NCBI RefSeq assembly: GCF_030697375.1
Contig: NZ_JAUYQD010000022.1
Coordinates: forward strand, 62,001 to 126,000
DNA: 64,000 bases
Reading direction: 5' to 3'
Origin: Rhodoferax sp.
Lineage (GTDB): Bacteria > Pseudomonadota > Gammaproteobacteria > Burkholderiales > Burkholderiaceae_C
Shown here: one piece after another, positions 18,736-29,232 of the stretch
Layout: each line of letters starts with the position of its first letter
Position numbering within the stretch: the first letter of the stretch is position 1
Translations under genes and position numbers: made by a program
The notes under the pieces: model-generated
What the model was told of the DNA's origin: nothing
Databases searched by the model: none
Seen by the model: the letters and a program-made list of their open reading frames with translations, nothing else

Positions 18736-19397
18736 GGGTCCACCGTGGGGATCATGTAGCCAACACCCCGGATGTTTTGAATCAAGCCGTTGCCCAACTT
18801 CTTGCGCAGCCCGTGGATGTAGACCTCAATCGCATTGCTGCTGACCTCGTCTTTCCAGCTGTAGAGCTTCTCTTCCAGTTGCTTGCGGGAAAAAATGGTT
18901 CCGGGGCGTGCCATCAGCAGTTGCAGCAAAGCCCATTCACGCGAGGACAGGACAACGGGCAAGCCCTGGGCCGACACTTCTCGGGTGGCCGGGTCGATGC
19001 TCACCCCCTGGTAGGTGTACACGGGCTCGGCACGCCCCGCTGCGCGCCGCACCAGTGCCCGTATACGGGCCAAAAGTTCATCCAGGTCATAGGGTTTGAC
19101 GACGTAATCGTCAGCGCCAGCATCCAGTCCTTCAATGCGCTGCCCCACCGAGTCACGGGCGGTGGTGATCAGCACGGGCGTGCGGTCTTTGCGTGCCCGA
19201 AGCGCACGCAAGACCGCCAGTCCGTCGCGTTTGGGCAGGCCCAGATCCAGCAAAACCAAATCGTAGCTTTGTGTGCCCAATGTGGTATGGGCCATATCCC
19301 CGTCCTTGACCCAGTCCACCGCGTAACCCTCATCTCTTAGAAGATCCAGGACGGACTCGCCAATCATCAGATCATCTTCTATGAGGAGCAATCGCAT
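18732..19397 (-). CDS. OmpR-family response regulator, QseB/PmrA-like
   Basis: The 221-residue regulator has a receiver domain ([16 protein letters not shown], phosphoacceptor in [15 protein letters not shown], lysine in [17 protein letters not shown]) and a winged-helix output domain ([21 protein letters not shown], then [12 protein letters not shown]). It overlaps the downstream kinase by four bases. A peptidoglycan endopeptidase gene ends its own reading frame six bases upstream, so the three genes are probably transcribed together. An envelope-stress role is possible. Confidence 0.88.
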   Translation of the reverse strand: MRLLLIEDDLMIGESVLDLLRDEGYAVDWVKDGDMAHTTLGTQSYDLVLLDLGLPKRDGLAVLRALRARKDRTPVLITTARDSVGQRIEGLDAGADDYVVKPYDLDELLARIRALVRRAAGRAEPVYTYQGVSIDPATREVSAQGLPVVLSSREWALLQLLMARPGTIFSRKQLEEKLYSWKDEVSSNAIEVYIHGLRKKLGNGLIQNIRGVGYMIPTVDP

Positions 19398-19403
19398 GAA
19401 AAT

Positions 19404-20273
19404 TCACCGAATTTGTGGTCGGCGGGACTGCCGGGTTTTGGGTGCATGCGCCTTGGTGGAGGACAAGAGACGCCGGATGCTGATGGCATCAAAAATACGC
19501 GAGGAATTCGCTTGTGCGTTCAACAGAACCAGGGTCGCATGCCGTCCGGCCTGTTCAATGCGCATGATCAAACAGTGCCCCGCCTCAACGGTGAACCCTG
19601 TTTTGGACAACAAAACATCCCATCCCGGCGACCCCACCAAACGGTTGGTGTTGCGAAAGGTAACGTTGCGGCCTTTCATTTTGAACTGGTCAGAGCTGTC
19701 TGTGGTGATGTCGGCGATGCTGGGGTAGTGCGAAGCGGCCGCCGCCATTTTGGCCAAATCAGCGGCCGTGGAGGTGTTTTCTGGTGACAAACCGGTGGGC
19801 TCCAGGATGACGGTGTTGGTCATGCCCAGTGCCTTGATTTTGTTCTTCACGGCCAGCAGGAACGCCGCATTGCCTCCGGGGTAGGTGCGTGCCAGGGAGG
19901 CTGCCGCGCGGTTGTCCGAGGACATCAGTGCCAGGCGAAGAATCTCTTGGCGGGGCAGTGTGGTCCCCAACGGTACATGGGAGCGGCTGTGCTTCAGGAC
20001 ATCGACATCCGACTCTTGGATGGAGATCATTTCACGCATATTGGGTTTGCTGTCCAGGAGCACCATGGCGGTCATCAGCTTGGTGAGCGATGCAATGGGG
20101 ACCACCGTATTGGCGTCTTTTTCCAACAAAACCTGCCCGGTGTCATCGCTGATGACGATGGCATGCTGGGAGTTCAGTGGCAATGCATAGCAGCTACCGC
20201 AGGCGATGGCGGCACTGACGGCGATCCAGCGCAACGATTTCAAAAACAGGGGGAGCGTGCAGGAGGTATTCAC
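19404..20273 (-). CDS. pbpG: D-alanyl-D-alanine endopeptidase, PBP7 type
   Basis: The 289-residue secreted serine peptidase has an N-terminal signal sequence (LRWIAVSAAIACGSCYA) and the three penicillin-binding motifs: SLTK (catalytic serine), SSDN, and SKTG. A C-terminal basic tail rich in arginine, lysine and threonine follows. PBP7 cleaves cross-links in the periplasmic murein. Length matches S11-family PbpG. It is the first gene of a unit leading into the QseBC-like system and is divergent from the OmpA/Pal-like gene. Confidence 0.85.
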   Translation of the reverse strand: MNTSCTLPLFLKSLRWIAVSAAIACGSCYALPLNSQHAIVISDDTGQVLLEKDANTVVPIASLTKLMTAMVLLDSKPNMREMISIQESDVDVLKHSRSHVPLGTTLPRQEILRLALMSSDNRAAASLARTYPGGNAAFLLAVKNKIKALGMTNTVILEPTGLSPENTSTAADLAKMAAAASHYPSIADITTDSSDQFKMKGRNVTFRNTNRLVGSPGWDVLLSKTGFTVEAGHCLIMRIEQAGRHATLVLLNAQANSSRIFDAISIRRLLSSTKAHAPKTRQSRRPQIR

Positions 20274-20548
20274 TTGGTTCGGATTTTGGGGGGGAGTGCG
20301 GTGCGGTACAACCGGCGGGATTCGCGTGCATGTTGACCGTAAACACTTAGGCGAAACTTAAATTGTAGGGATTGGTGTTGCCAAATCCGCAACGCTTGAT
20401 AATTGTCGATGGGATATTCGCAGCTTTTCCCAGCACGGATGGCAAAATTCCCGCCACATGCATGCGCTCAGGCGCGCCATGGTCTGCGTGGCATGACTGC
20501 TGCGCACCACTTTGAAGACTATTTGTCATTACCACTTGGAGAATTTGG

Positions 20549-21109
20549 ATGAACATCCGCAACCGTTTTGCTTTTTCGGCCGCATTGACCGCTTCGATTT
20601 TATTGGGCGCTTGCAGCAGCACGCCGGTGGCAACACCCGTGGCCTCTAAAGAGGCTACACCTGTCAATGCATCAACTGCTGCGACGACGACTGCAGCAAC
20701 CAAATCGGCCAATACGGGCGCTGTGACGGCCAAAACACCGGTGGCAGCCTATCTGGACCCCCAGAATGTGCTGTACAAAGAACGCAGTGTTTTCTTTGAC
20801 TTCGACAAAACGCTGGTCAAGCCAGAAGGCGTGAGTCTGATTGAACAGCACGGTAAGTACCTGGCTTCCCATCCCGCCGTGTCGATCAAGATTGAAGGCA
20901 ACACCGACGAACAAGGTGGAAGCGAATACAACCTCGCACTGGGTCAAAAACGTGCCGAAGCGGTGGCCAAGACCCTCAAGATTTACGGTGTGAAGGATTC
21001 CCAGATGGAAGCCGTCAGCCTGGGCGAAGAAAAACCCAAGGCCACCGGCCATGACGAAGCGGCCCACGCACAAAACCGCCGCGCTGATTTGGTATACCCC
21101 AGCAAATAA
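20549..21109 (+). CDS. Pal/OmpA-family outer-membrane lipoprotein
   Basis: The 186-residue protein has a lipoprotein signal with lipobox LLGAC (acylated Cys near residue 25). A low-complexity Ala/Thr linker (residues 28-60) is followed by a C-terminal OmpA-like peptidoglycan-binding domain (FFDFDKTLVKPEG, TDEQGGSEYNLALGQKRA, NRRADL). It probably tethers the outer membrane to murein. It is not the canonical tol-linked pal, since no tol genes adjoin it. The start has GGAG seven bases upstream. A strong terminator follows. Confidence 0.88.
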   Translation: MNIRNRFAFSAALTASILLGACSSTPVATPVASKEATPVNASTAATTTAATKSANTGAVTAKTPVAAYLDPQNVLYKERSVFFDFDKTLVKPEGVSLIEQHGKYLASHPAVSIKIEGNTDEQGGSEYNLALGQKRAEAVAKTLKIYGVKDSQMEAVSLGEEKPKATGHDEAAHAQNRRADLVYPSK

Positions 21110-21180
21110 GGCAATGCCGGGGAGTGTGTGTTGGCTACAACGCCTGTAACAACACCACCGCCTCGGCCGGTGTCTCAAGT

Positions 21181-21246
21181 AAAAAAAGCCACCCGCACCC
21201 CCTGCCAGCCGCTAAAGCGGTGGGGGTTTCGGGTGGCTTTTTTTTT
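21181..21246. terminator. bidirectional rho-independent terminator
   Basis: Between convergent genes, AGCCACCCG (21187-21195) pairs with CGGGTGGCT (21230-21238). An inner stem ACCCCC/GGGGGT and CCGCT/AGCGG continues the hairpin. Seven As precede and nine Ts follow, so it can stop transcription from both sides. Confidence 0.85.
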
Positions 21247-21265
21247 GGCTGCTGGTGGCGTGTCG

Positions 21266-21910
21266 TTATGTGGCTTTCTTGCCCCGCACCGCGTTGACTG
21301 CTCTGGTGGCCGCCTTGGGCGTGTCCTTCTTGTCCTCCAGTGGCAAGAACCCGATGGGCCGTTTCGGGGGCTCCATTGGCGTCATCAGCTCGCGCAGCGT
21401 ATCAAACACCTGCTTGAGCTGGACGCGGGTATTGCGGCTGAACGTGTCATGCGACATGGCCAGCGACTCCGTCTTGTCTTGCAACGCGGCCAACTGCTTG
21501 GCCAGGTCCTGGTGGGTGGCGGCCATGGAGCGCACCTGCACAAAGGCCCGCATGATCTCGATATTGATGGCAATGGCGCGCGGGCTGTTCAAAACCGATG
21601 ACAACATGGCTACGCCCTGCTCAGTGAACGCATAGGGCGCGTAACGCCTGCCACCCCGGCCAAGGTTTGAGGTCACAAACTGTGACCTCAAACCTTGCCA
21701 CTCATCGGCGGAAAGCTGGAACATGAAATCCGGTGGAAACCGCTCGATGTTGCGCTTGATGGCCTGCACCAGAACTTTGGTTTCTACCCCGTACAGCGCG
21801 GCCAGTTCGGCGTCCAGCATCACGCGCTGATCGCGCAACGACAGAATGTGGCGGGTAATGTGGGGTTGCAGCGCGGGAGCCTGTGCCTGTGCCGTTTGAG
21901 CGGCACTCAT
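21266..21910 (-). CDS. ORF6N-domain protein
   Basis: The 214-residue protein has an N-terminal ORF6N domain (about residues 18-105). Its marks are HILSLRDQRVMLDAELAALY, the NIERFPPDFMFQL block, LRSQFVTSNLGRGGRRY and YAFTEQGVAMLSSVLNS. A helical segment and a basic tail follow. ORF6N domains occur in phage antirepressors and in chromosomal genes of unclear role, presumably DNA-binding. Its start overlaps an 80-residue upstream gene (ATGA), so the two are translated together. A perfect 17-bp inverted repeat lies inside the coding region at 21661-21697. The function is unknown. Confidence 0.8.
   Translation of the reverse strand: MSAAQTAQAQAPALQPHITRHILSLRDQRVMLDAELAALYGVETKVLVQAIKRNIERFPPDFMFQLSADEWQGLRSQFVTSNLGRGGRRYAPYAFTEQGVAMLSSVLNSPRAIAINIEIMRAFVQVRSMAATHQDLAKQLAALQDKTESLAMSHDTFSRNTRVQLKQVFDTLRELMTPMEPPKRPIGFLPLEDKKDTPKAATRAVNAVRGKKAT
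21661..21697. repeat. perfect 17-bp inverted repeat within the ORF6N gene
   Basis: CAAGGTTTGAGGTCACA (21661-21677) is separated by three bases (AAC) from its exact reverse complement (21681-21697). It encodes the LRSQFVTSNL stretch of the ORF6N domain. A 34-base perfect palindrome in coding DNA is unusual. It could be an operator for the encoded DNA-binding protein or an mRNA hairpin. Confidence 0.85.
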
Positions 21911-22149
21911 GATGCCGTCTGCATGTGTCGCTGGGCGCGTACCGCCTGCACCTGTTCGTCAATCATCTTCTCCACCTCCGGCGTCAACTCCTCGGGTGGT
22001 GCGCTGACCCATAGAGCGCGTAAGGCATCCCCCGCCTGACGCTTGAGCTGCTCGCGCAGCATGGCCTCCAGGGCTTGCGGTGTGAGCAGGCCAGCGGCTT
22101 GTGCGCTTTGTGCCAGCACATCGGGCAATTCAACTTGAATGGTGGTCAT
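21907..22149 (-). CDS. small hypothetical protein paired with ORF6N gene
   Basis: The 80-residue protein MTTIQVELPDVLAQSAQAAG is predicted helical. It begins with a ribbon-like TIQVELP strand, as in ribbon-helix-helix or antitoxin-type proteins, and ends in a charged helix (PEVEKMIDEQVQAVRAQRH). Its stop overlaps the ORF6N start by four bases. AGGGGA precedes the ATG. No family is recognised with confidence; an antitoxin-like or DNA-binding partner role is an inference from size and coupling. Confidence 0.6.
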   Translation of the reverse strand: MTTIQVELPDVLAQSAQAAGLLTPQALEAMLREQLKRQAGDALRALWVSAPPEELTPEVEKMIDEQVQAVRAQRHMQTAS

Positions 22150-22294
22150 GGGGTTCCCCTTTTTAGCGGCTCAATGGGTGCGGTGGCAGGGCAATAGCGC
22201 TTATGGCGGACTCCATTTTCAACCACCAGCAAGCGCCCACCTCGCCTATTGTCGCCCTCTTTTGTGGGCTGTGTGGTCTTGCCCGCAGGCGGCG

Positions 22295-24612
22295 TTATCC
22301 CGCCAAAGCCTTCAGCACATTCTCCGCCGTGGCCGGCGCCGTCAGTTGCACGGCCCGGCCATCCCCCCAGGCCTGCGCCACCGCATCCTTGAGCGCCTCA
22401 AACACGCTGATCGCCAGCATGAAAGGCGGCTCGCCCACGGCCTTGCTGCCAAACACGTTGTCCTCGGGGTTGGGTTCGGGCCAGAGGTCCACCTTGAAGT
22501 GTTCGGGCACGTCCCCCGCCGTGGGGATTTTGTAGGTGCTGGGGGCGTGGGTGCTCAAATACCCCTTGTCGTTCCACACCAGTTGCTCGGTGGTGAGCCA
22601 GCCCATGCCCTGTACAAAACCGCCTTCGATTTGCCCGATGTCGATCCCCGGGTTGATGGAGCGTCCCACGTCGTGCAGGATGTCCACCTTGAGCACCTTG
22701 CTCTCGCCTGTGAGGGTATCGATGGCCACCTCGGTGCAGGCGGCGCCGTAGGCAAAGTAATAAAACGGCCGCCCGCTCAGGGTGGCCTTGTCGTAATGGA
22801 TTTTGGGGGTGCGGTAAAAGCCGTCGCTCCAGAGCTGGATGCGGTTGGCATAGGCCTGTTTCACCACGTCGTCAAAGCTGCGGGTGGTGGTGGGCGAATG
22901 CACCTGGCCGCCTTCAAACTTCACGGCGCCCGCCCCGCAGCCGTCCAGCCCACTGACAAAAGCGGCCAAGTTGTCGCGCACATGGCGGGCGGCAAACTGG
23001 GCGGCGCGGCCGTTGAGGTCGGTGCCTGCAGACGCGGCCGTGGCCGAGGCGTTGGGGATCTTGCTGGTGTCGCTGGCGGTGCACAAGACGCGGGCCAAGG
23101 GCACGCCCAGTTCGTCGGCCACGATCTGCGCCACCTTGGTGTGCAGGCCCTGGCCCATTTCGGTGCCGCCGTGGTTCACCTGCACGCTGCCGTCGGTGTA
23201 CACATGCACCAGGGCGCCGGCCTGGTTGAACAGGGTGGCGGTGAAGGAGATGCCGAACTTGACCGGCGTGAGGGCGATGCCGCGTTTGAGCACCGGGCTG
23301 CTCCGGTTCCAAGCAGAAATGGCCTCTACCCGGCGCCGGTACTGCGCAGACAGCTCTAATTTTGATAGCAAAGGCTGGAGGATGTTGTCCTCCACCTTCA
23401 TCTGGTAGTGCGTGGTGTTGCGCGTTTCCACTTCGTACAGGTTGCGCAGGCGCACGTCCAGCGGGTCCATCTGCAAATGGCGCGCAATGTCGCCCAGGAT
23501 GGACTCGATCAGGATCACGCCCTGCGGCCCGCCAAAGCCGCGAAAGGCGGTGTGGCTCTGGGTGTTGAGCTTGCAGCGGTAGGAGGCAATCTCCACGTCT
23601 TCCAGAAAATAGGCGTTGTCGCTGTGGAAGATGGCGCGGTCGGCCACCGGGCCGGAGAGGTCGGCGCTGAAGCCGCAGTGGGCCGCCATCATGAGTTTCA
23701 GACCACTCAGGCGCCCGGTGTCGTCAAAACCCACGGTGTATTCGTAGCTGAAGGGGTGGCGCTTGCCGGTGACCATGAAGTCGTCGTCGCGGTCGAAACG
23801 CAGCTTGACCGGGCGTTTGAACTTGTTCGCCGCAAGGGCCGCCCACACCGCCAGGTGGCCGGACTGGGTTTCCTTGCCGCCAAAACCACCGCCCATGCGC
23901 CGGCACTCCACACGCACCGCGTGGTTGTCGATACCCAAAGCGTGCGACACCCAGTGCTGAATTTCGCCGGGGTGCTGGGTGCTGGAGTAGACCAGCCACT
24001 GGTGCTGCTCCTGCGGCAGCACGTAGGCAATCTGGCCCTCCAGGTAAAAGTGCTCCTGGCCGCCCACCTCCAGCGTGCCGCTCAGGGTGTGGGGGGCTTG
24101 GGCCAGGGCGGCGGCGGCATCGCCCCGGCGCACAAAGACCGGTGGCAAGACATAGCTTTGGGCGGCCAAGGCGTCTTTCACCGTCAGGATGGCGGGCAGG
24201 GCCTCGATGCTCAACACCACCTTGCGGGCGGCGCGGCGGGCCTGCATCACCGTGTCGGCCACCACCACACCCACCACCTGGCCGATGTGCTGCACCGTGT
24301 CGATGGCAAAAATGGGTTCGTCCCCGGCAAAGGCGGCCAGCATGGGGTCGCCGGGAATGTCGCCTGTCAACACCACCCCGCGCACCCCCGGCATGGCCAG
24401 GGCGGCACTGCTGTCCACGCCCAGCAAGCGGCCGTGGGCCACGTGGGAGAGGATGGGCGCGGCGTGCAGGGTGCCGCGCACTTCGGGGATGTCGTCCACG
24501 TAGGTGGCGGCGCCCGCCACCTGGGCGCGGGCGCTTTCGTGCATTTGGGTCACTCCGGCGGCGGGGCCGTGGGTGGGCGTGGTGGCCATGGGGTTTTGGG
24601 CGTGGCGGGCGT

Positions 24613-24616
<4 letters not shown>
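22295..24616 (-). CDS. xdhB: xanthine dehydrogenase, molybdopterin-binding subunit
   Basis: The 773-residue large subunit oxidises hypoxanthine and xanthine to urate at a molybdenum cofactor. Key blocks are CRRMGGGFGGKE, AFRGFGGPQGV, NHGGTEMGQGLHTKV, and KAVGEPPFMLAIS near the C-terminus, which carries the catalytic glutamate. The start is taken at 24616 because its ATG overlaps the xdhA stop (ATGA); an open frame continues upstream inside xdhA but is not xdhB-like. A 43-bp dispersed repeat is read in frame as LLSKLELSAQY (near residue 425). No xdhC follows. Confidence 0.93.
23328..23370 (+). repeat. 43-bp dispersed element, copy b, within xdhB
   Basis: The copy has TACCCG in the TAGCCC position, then GCGCAGACAGCTCT, a T-rich run and ATAGC, with spacing identical to the other copies. 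It lies antisense to xdhB and is translated as LLSKLELSAQY. It also shares GGCCTCTA at 23321-23328 with copy c. Confidence 0.65.
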
Positions 24617-26091
<1,475 letters not shown>

Positions 26092-26137
26092 GAATAATTC
26101 CTCTGGGGCGAGGGTAAATCGGAGGGCGGTCCAAGGC

Positions 26138-26180
26138 CATACGTTTTGGCATATGTGCAAAATGTCTGAGCCCGTATGAG
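26138..26180 (+). promoter_or_regulatory. upstream copy of a 43-bp duplicated regulatory sequence
   Basis: This block matches 26604-26646 at 37 of 43 positions. It contains the near-palindrome TTTTG-GCATATGT-GCAAAA and ends GTATGAGTG, where the ATG opens only a three-codon frame. It is 47 bases before the xdhA start on the other strand, so it may be the operator of xdhAB. The second copy holds the start of the LysR gene, which suggests the regulator binds both. Confidence 0.55.
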
Positions 26181-26232
26181 TGTAGTGAGCTTGCGAGGGC
26201 GATGCCGGCGTGTCGGCCTGAATGCATGCCAG

Positions 26233-26532
26233 TCAGCGCCCCAGTTTTTTGTCGCGCAGGTGCTTGGCCAGGCCGCAGTAGCCCTCGCGCAGCAGCAGGT
26301 CGGCTTCCCGCTGGGCGGGCAGCAGTTTTTCCTTCAGCTCGGCGGCCGCCTGGTTGCCTTGCGACTGGCGGATGATGGCCATGGCCTGCTCAAACTTCAG
26401 CACCTCGGCGCGGCAGGGGGCGGTAGGTGATTCGGTGGGGTTGGGCGTTGTTGCCTGGGCTGCTGTTTGTTCCAGCACCGCACACAGGGCCAGCAAAACG
26501 GCTATGGTGTGCGCCTTGTTTGAACGTTTCAT
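26233..26532 (-). CDS. small exported hypothetical protein
   Basis: The 99-residue protein has a signal peptide (KAHTIAVLLALCAVLEQTAAQA) followed by a Thr/Pro-rich stretch and a charged helical region (FEQAMAIIRQSQGNQAAAELKEKLLPAQ) with two cysteines that could pair. No family is recognised. It lies between xdhA and the LysR gene and is bracketed by the two copies of a 43-bp duplicated sequence, as if it had been inserted into a once-shared divergent promoter. Its role in purine metabolism is unknown. Confidence 0.6.
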   Translation of the reverse strand: MKRSNKAHTIAVLLALCAVLEQTAAQATTPNPTESPTAPCRAEVLKFEQAMAIIRQSQGNQAAAELKEKLLPAQREADLLLREGYCGLAKHLRDKKLGR

Positions 26533-26603
26533 TCACACTCCAGTTTTCAACGAAGCGGGTTCTTCCTTGCACGGGTGAGGGTAGAGGGGGTGAAGTGCGC
26601 CGT

Positions 26604-26646
26604 CATACGCTTTAGCATATGTGCAAAATGTCAGGACCTGTATGAG
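26604..26646 (+). promoter_or_regulatory. downstream copy of the 43-bp duplicated regulatory sequence
   Basis: This block carries the same TTTAGCATATGTGCAAAATG core as the copy at 26138-26180. Its GTATGAGAG end contains the LysR start codon at 26642. A LysR protein binding here would control its own synthesis. Confidence 0.55.
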
Positions 26647-27571
26647 AGACCCATCGCTTTTTGACAAGATCGACCTTCACTTGATTAGGGTCCTTCATAC
26701 CGTGTTAACTGAACGCAGCGTTTCGCGAGCCGCCATCCGACTGGGCATGCACCAGCCGGCGGTGAGCAGTGCGCTCAAACGCTTGCGTGATTTTTCGGGA
26801 GACCCCTTGCTGGTGCGTTCTGGCGCCGGCATGGTGCCCACCGAAGCGGGCCTGCGCATGCTGGAGCCCAGCGCCAGCATCTTGCGTGCGGCGCAGATTC
26901 TGTTTTCGGATGCGCGGGGCTTTGAGCCCGCCACGGCGGACATCGCTTTTCGCGTGGCGGCGCGGGACGATCTGGACCCCCTGTTTTTGCCCCAGCTGGT
27001 GGCGCAAATCAAGGCGCAGGCGCCGTTTGCGGGCATTGAGATCTACCCCCTGTCGGGCACCTCCAATTACCACTCGCAGTTGGCGCAAGGCGATATTGAC
27101 CTGGTGATCGGCAACTGGACGGCCCCGCCGCAGGACCTGCACCTGGGACGCCTGTTTGGTGACGAGGTGGTGTGCCTGGTGTCCGAGAAACACCCCGCCG
27201 TGCGGCGTGGCTGGGACCAGGCCGCCTGGCTGGAGGCCGAGCACATTGCGCCCGGCGCCACCTACCCCGGCGCCAAAGGCGTGATTGACGAGCACCTGGC
27301 CGCCCTGGGGCTGCGGCGCAACATCGTCGCGCGCTGCCCGCATTTCGGACTGATCCCCAGCATGGTGGCATCCACCTTGCTAGTGCTGACGACGGGGCGG
27401 CAGTACTGTGCGCGTTTTGTGGACGCCTTGCCAGTCAAAATTCTTCCCTGTCCGGTGGAGTTACCCAGAATGATGTACTACCAGCTGTGGCATGAGCGAA
27501 CCCACACCTCCGCATCCAGCCGCTGGCTGCGGGACCGTGTCAAGTCGGTGGCAGCGACCTTGGGCAAATAG
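26642..27571 (+). CDS. LysR-family regulator, probably of purine genes
   Basis: The 309-residue protein has an N-terminal helix-turn-helix (LHLIRVLHTVLTERSVSRAA, then MHQPAVSSALKRLRDF) and a NodD/PcaQ-like effector domain ending YQLWHERTHTSASSRWLRD, typical of the NahR/NodD branch. A GTG at 26621 would also open the frame; ATG at 26642 is preferred, with AGGA about six bases upstream. It sits between xdhAB and the nucleoside importer and probably regulates one or both. Its start lies in a sequence duplicated upstream of xdhA. Confidence 0.85.
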   Translation: MRDPSLFDKIDLHLIRVLHTVLTERSVSRAAIRLGMHQPAVSSALKRLRDFSGDPLLVRSGAGMVPTEAGLRMLEPSASILRAAQILFSDARGFEPATADIAFRVAARDDLDPLFLPQLVAQIKAQAPFAGIEIYPLSGTSNYHSQLAQGDIDLVIGNWTAPPQDLHLGRLFGDEVVCLVSEKHPAVRRGWDQAAWLEAEHIAPGATYPGAKGVIDEHLAALGLRRNIVARCPHFGLIPSMVASTLLVLTTGRQYCARFVDALPVKILPCPVELPRMMYYQLWHERTHTSASSRWLRDRVKSVAATLGK

Positions 27572-27574
27572 AGC

Positions 27575-27634
27575 GATACAGAGATACAGAGATACAGAGA
27601 TACAGAGATAGAGAGATAGATACAGAAATACATA
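27575..27634 (+). repeat. 8-bp microsatellite GATACAGA
   Basis: Four perfect tandem GATACAGA units (27575-27606) are followed by degenerate units (GATAGA, GAGATAGA, TACAGAAATACATA). They fill the space between the LysR stop and the first gene of the nucleoside importer, whose ATG is at 27655. Slippage would change the leader length; no strong ribosome site is visible next to that ATG. Confidence 0.9.
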
Positions 27635-27654
27635 AAGAGCGAGACACCAAAACG

Positions 27655-29232
27655 ATGACACAAGCCAGACTTCAATTAAAAGGCATCACCAAGGCCTACC
27701 CCGGCGTGATTGCCAACAGCGATGTATCGCTGACCGTGATGCCGGGAGAAACCCACGCGGTGCTGGGGGAGAACGGGGCGGGCAAATCCACCCTGATGAA
27801 AATCATCTACGGCTCCGTCAAACCCGACGCCGGCCAGATGCTGCTCAATGGGCAGCCGGTCCACATCCGCAACCCCAAGGAGGCGCGCGCCAACGGCATC
27901 AGCATGGTGTTCCAGCACTTCAACCTGTTTGACACCATGACGGTGGCCGAAAACGTGTGGCTGGGCCTCACCCGCAGTTCGCTGGAACAGGTTACCGCCA
28001 GCATCGTGGCCAAGGCCAATGAATACGGGCTGGACATCGACCCCCAGCGCCCGGTGCACACCCTGAGCGTGGGCGAGATGCAGCGGGTGGAAATCATCCG
28101 CGCCTTGCTGACCCGTCCGGAGCTGCTGATTCTGGACGAACCCACCTCGGTGCTGACGCCGCAGGCGGTGGAAAAGCTGTTTGTGGTGCTGAAAAAGCTA
28201 GCTTCTGAGGGCTGCAGCATCTTGTACATCAGCCACAAGCTGCACGAGATTCGCGAGCTGTGCAACGCCTGCACCGTGCTGCGCGGGGGCAAGGTCACGG
28301 GGGTGTGCAACCCCAAAGAAGAATCCAACGCATCGCTGTCGCGCATGATGATTGGCGCCGAGCCGCCTTTGCTGGAGCGCAAGTCCCAAAAGACGGGCGC
28401 GGCGCGGCTTACGGTCCAGAAATTGAGTTTGGAGCGCGAAGACCAGTTCGGTGTGGACCTGGACGGCATTGACCTGGAGGTGCGCGCCGGAGAGGTGGTG
28501 GGGGTGGCCGGGGTGTCAGGCAACGGCCAAAAAGAGCTGTTGTACGCCCTGTCGGGCGAAGACTGCCGCGCGCCCAAGGGCAGTGTGCGCATGGGCGCCA
28601 CCGATGTGTCGGCCCTGCATCCCGGTGCGCGGCGCAAGCTGGGCCTGCATTTTGTGCCCGAAGAACGGCTGGGGCGCGGCGCCGTGCCCACGCTGAGCCT
28701 GGCGCACAACCTGCTGCTGACCCGCACCGAGTCCATTTCCTTCCCGCGTTTTGCCGGGGGCTGGATCCGGGTGCGCCAGTTGGAGCAACATGCTGCGCGC
28801 CTGATCAAGAGTTTTAACGTGAAGGCCGGCGGCCCCCACGCCGTGGCGCGCTCCCTGTCGGGTGGCAACCTGCAGAAATTTATTGTGGGCCGCGAGATCG
28901 ACGCCAAGCCCAGCCTGTTCATCGTCTCGCAACCCACCTGGGGCGTGGACGTGGGCGCTGCGGCCCAGATTCGCGGCGAGATTCTGGCCTTGCGGGACGC
29001 GGGCTGCGCTGTGCTGGTGGTGAGTGAAGAGTTGGATGAATTGTTTGAGGTGAGCGACCGCCTGCATGTCATTGCGCGCGGCAAGCTGTCGCCTTCGGTC
29101 CCGATTGGAGAGGCTACGGTGGAAAAAATTGGCGAGTGGATGAGCGGCCTGTGGGACCTTGCGGGACAGACCGCAGCTGCGAAGCAGCAAGCTCTGTCCT
29201 CAACTGATCAGAAAGGTGCCATCCATGCTTAA
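27655..29232 (+). CDS. nucleoside ABC importer ATPase (NupA/BmpB-type, two-domain)
   Basis: The 525-residue protein is a tandem-domain ATPase of the ribose/nucleoside type. The first Walker A is GENGAGKST (about residue 38), the first signature is LSVGEMQRVEI and the first Walker B is LLILDEPTSVL. The second domain has a degenerate A-loop (GVSGNGQKELL), the signature LSGGNLQKFIVGRE and SLFIVSQPTWGVD. This is the layout of ATPases serving BMP-type nucleoside importers. It heads an operon with two permeases and a BMP lipoprotein, and its stop overlaps the next gene by eight bases. Confidence 0.9.
   Translation: MTQARLQLKGITKAYPGVIANSDVSLTVMPGETHAVLGENGAGKSTLMKIIYGSVKPDAGQMLLNGQPVHIRNPKEARANGISMVFQHFNLFDTMTVAENVWLGLTRSSLEQVTASIVAKANEYGLDIDPQRPVHTLSVGEMQRVEIIRALLTRPELLILDEPTSVLTPQAVEKLFVVLKKLASEGCSILYISHKLHEIRELCNACTVLRGGKVTGVCNPKEESNASLSRMMIGAEPPLLERKSQKTGAARLTVQKLSLEREDQFGVDLDGIDLEVRAGEVVGVAGVSGNGQKELLYALSGEDCRAPKGSVRMGATDVSALHPGARRKLGLHFVPEERLGRGAVPTLSLAHNLLLTRTESISFPRFAGGWIRVRQLEQHAARLIKSFNVKAGGPHAVARSLSGGNLQKFIVGREIDAKPSLFIVSQPTWGVDVGAAAQIRGEILALRDAGCAVLVVSEELDELFEVSDRLHVIARGKLSPSVPIGEATVEKIGEWMSGLWDLAGQTAAAKQQALSSTDQKGAIHA

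Noticed and set aside
27575..27634. Tandem GATACAGA units as a CRISPR array
   Set aside because: The units are directly adjacent with no spacers and are only eight bases long.
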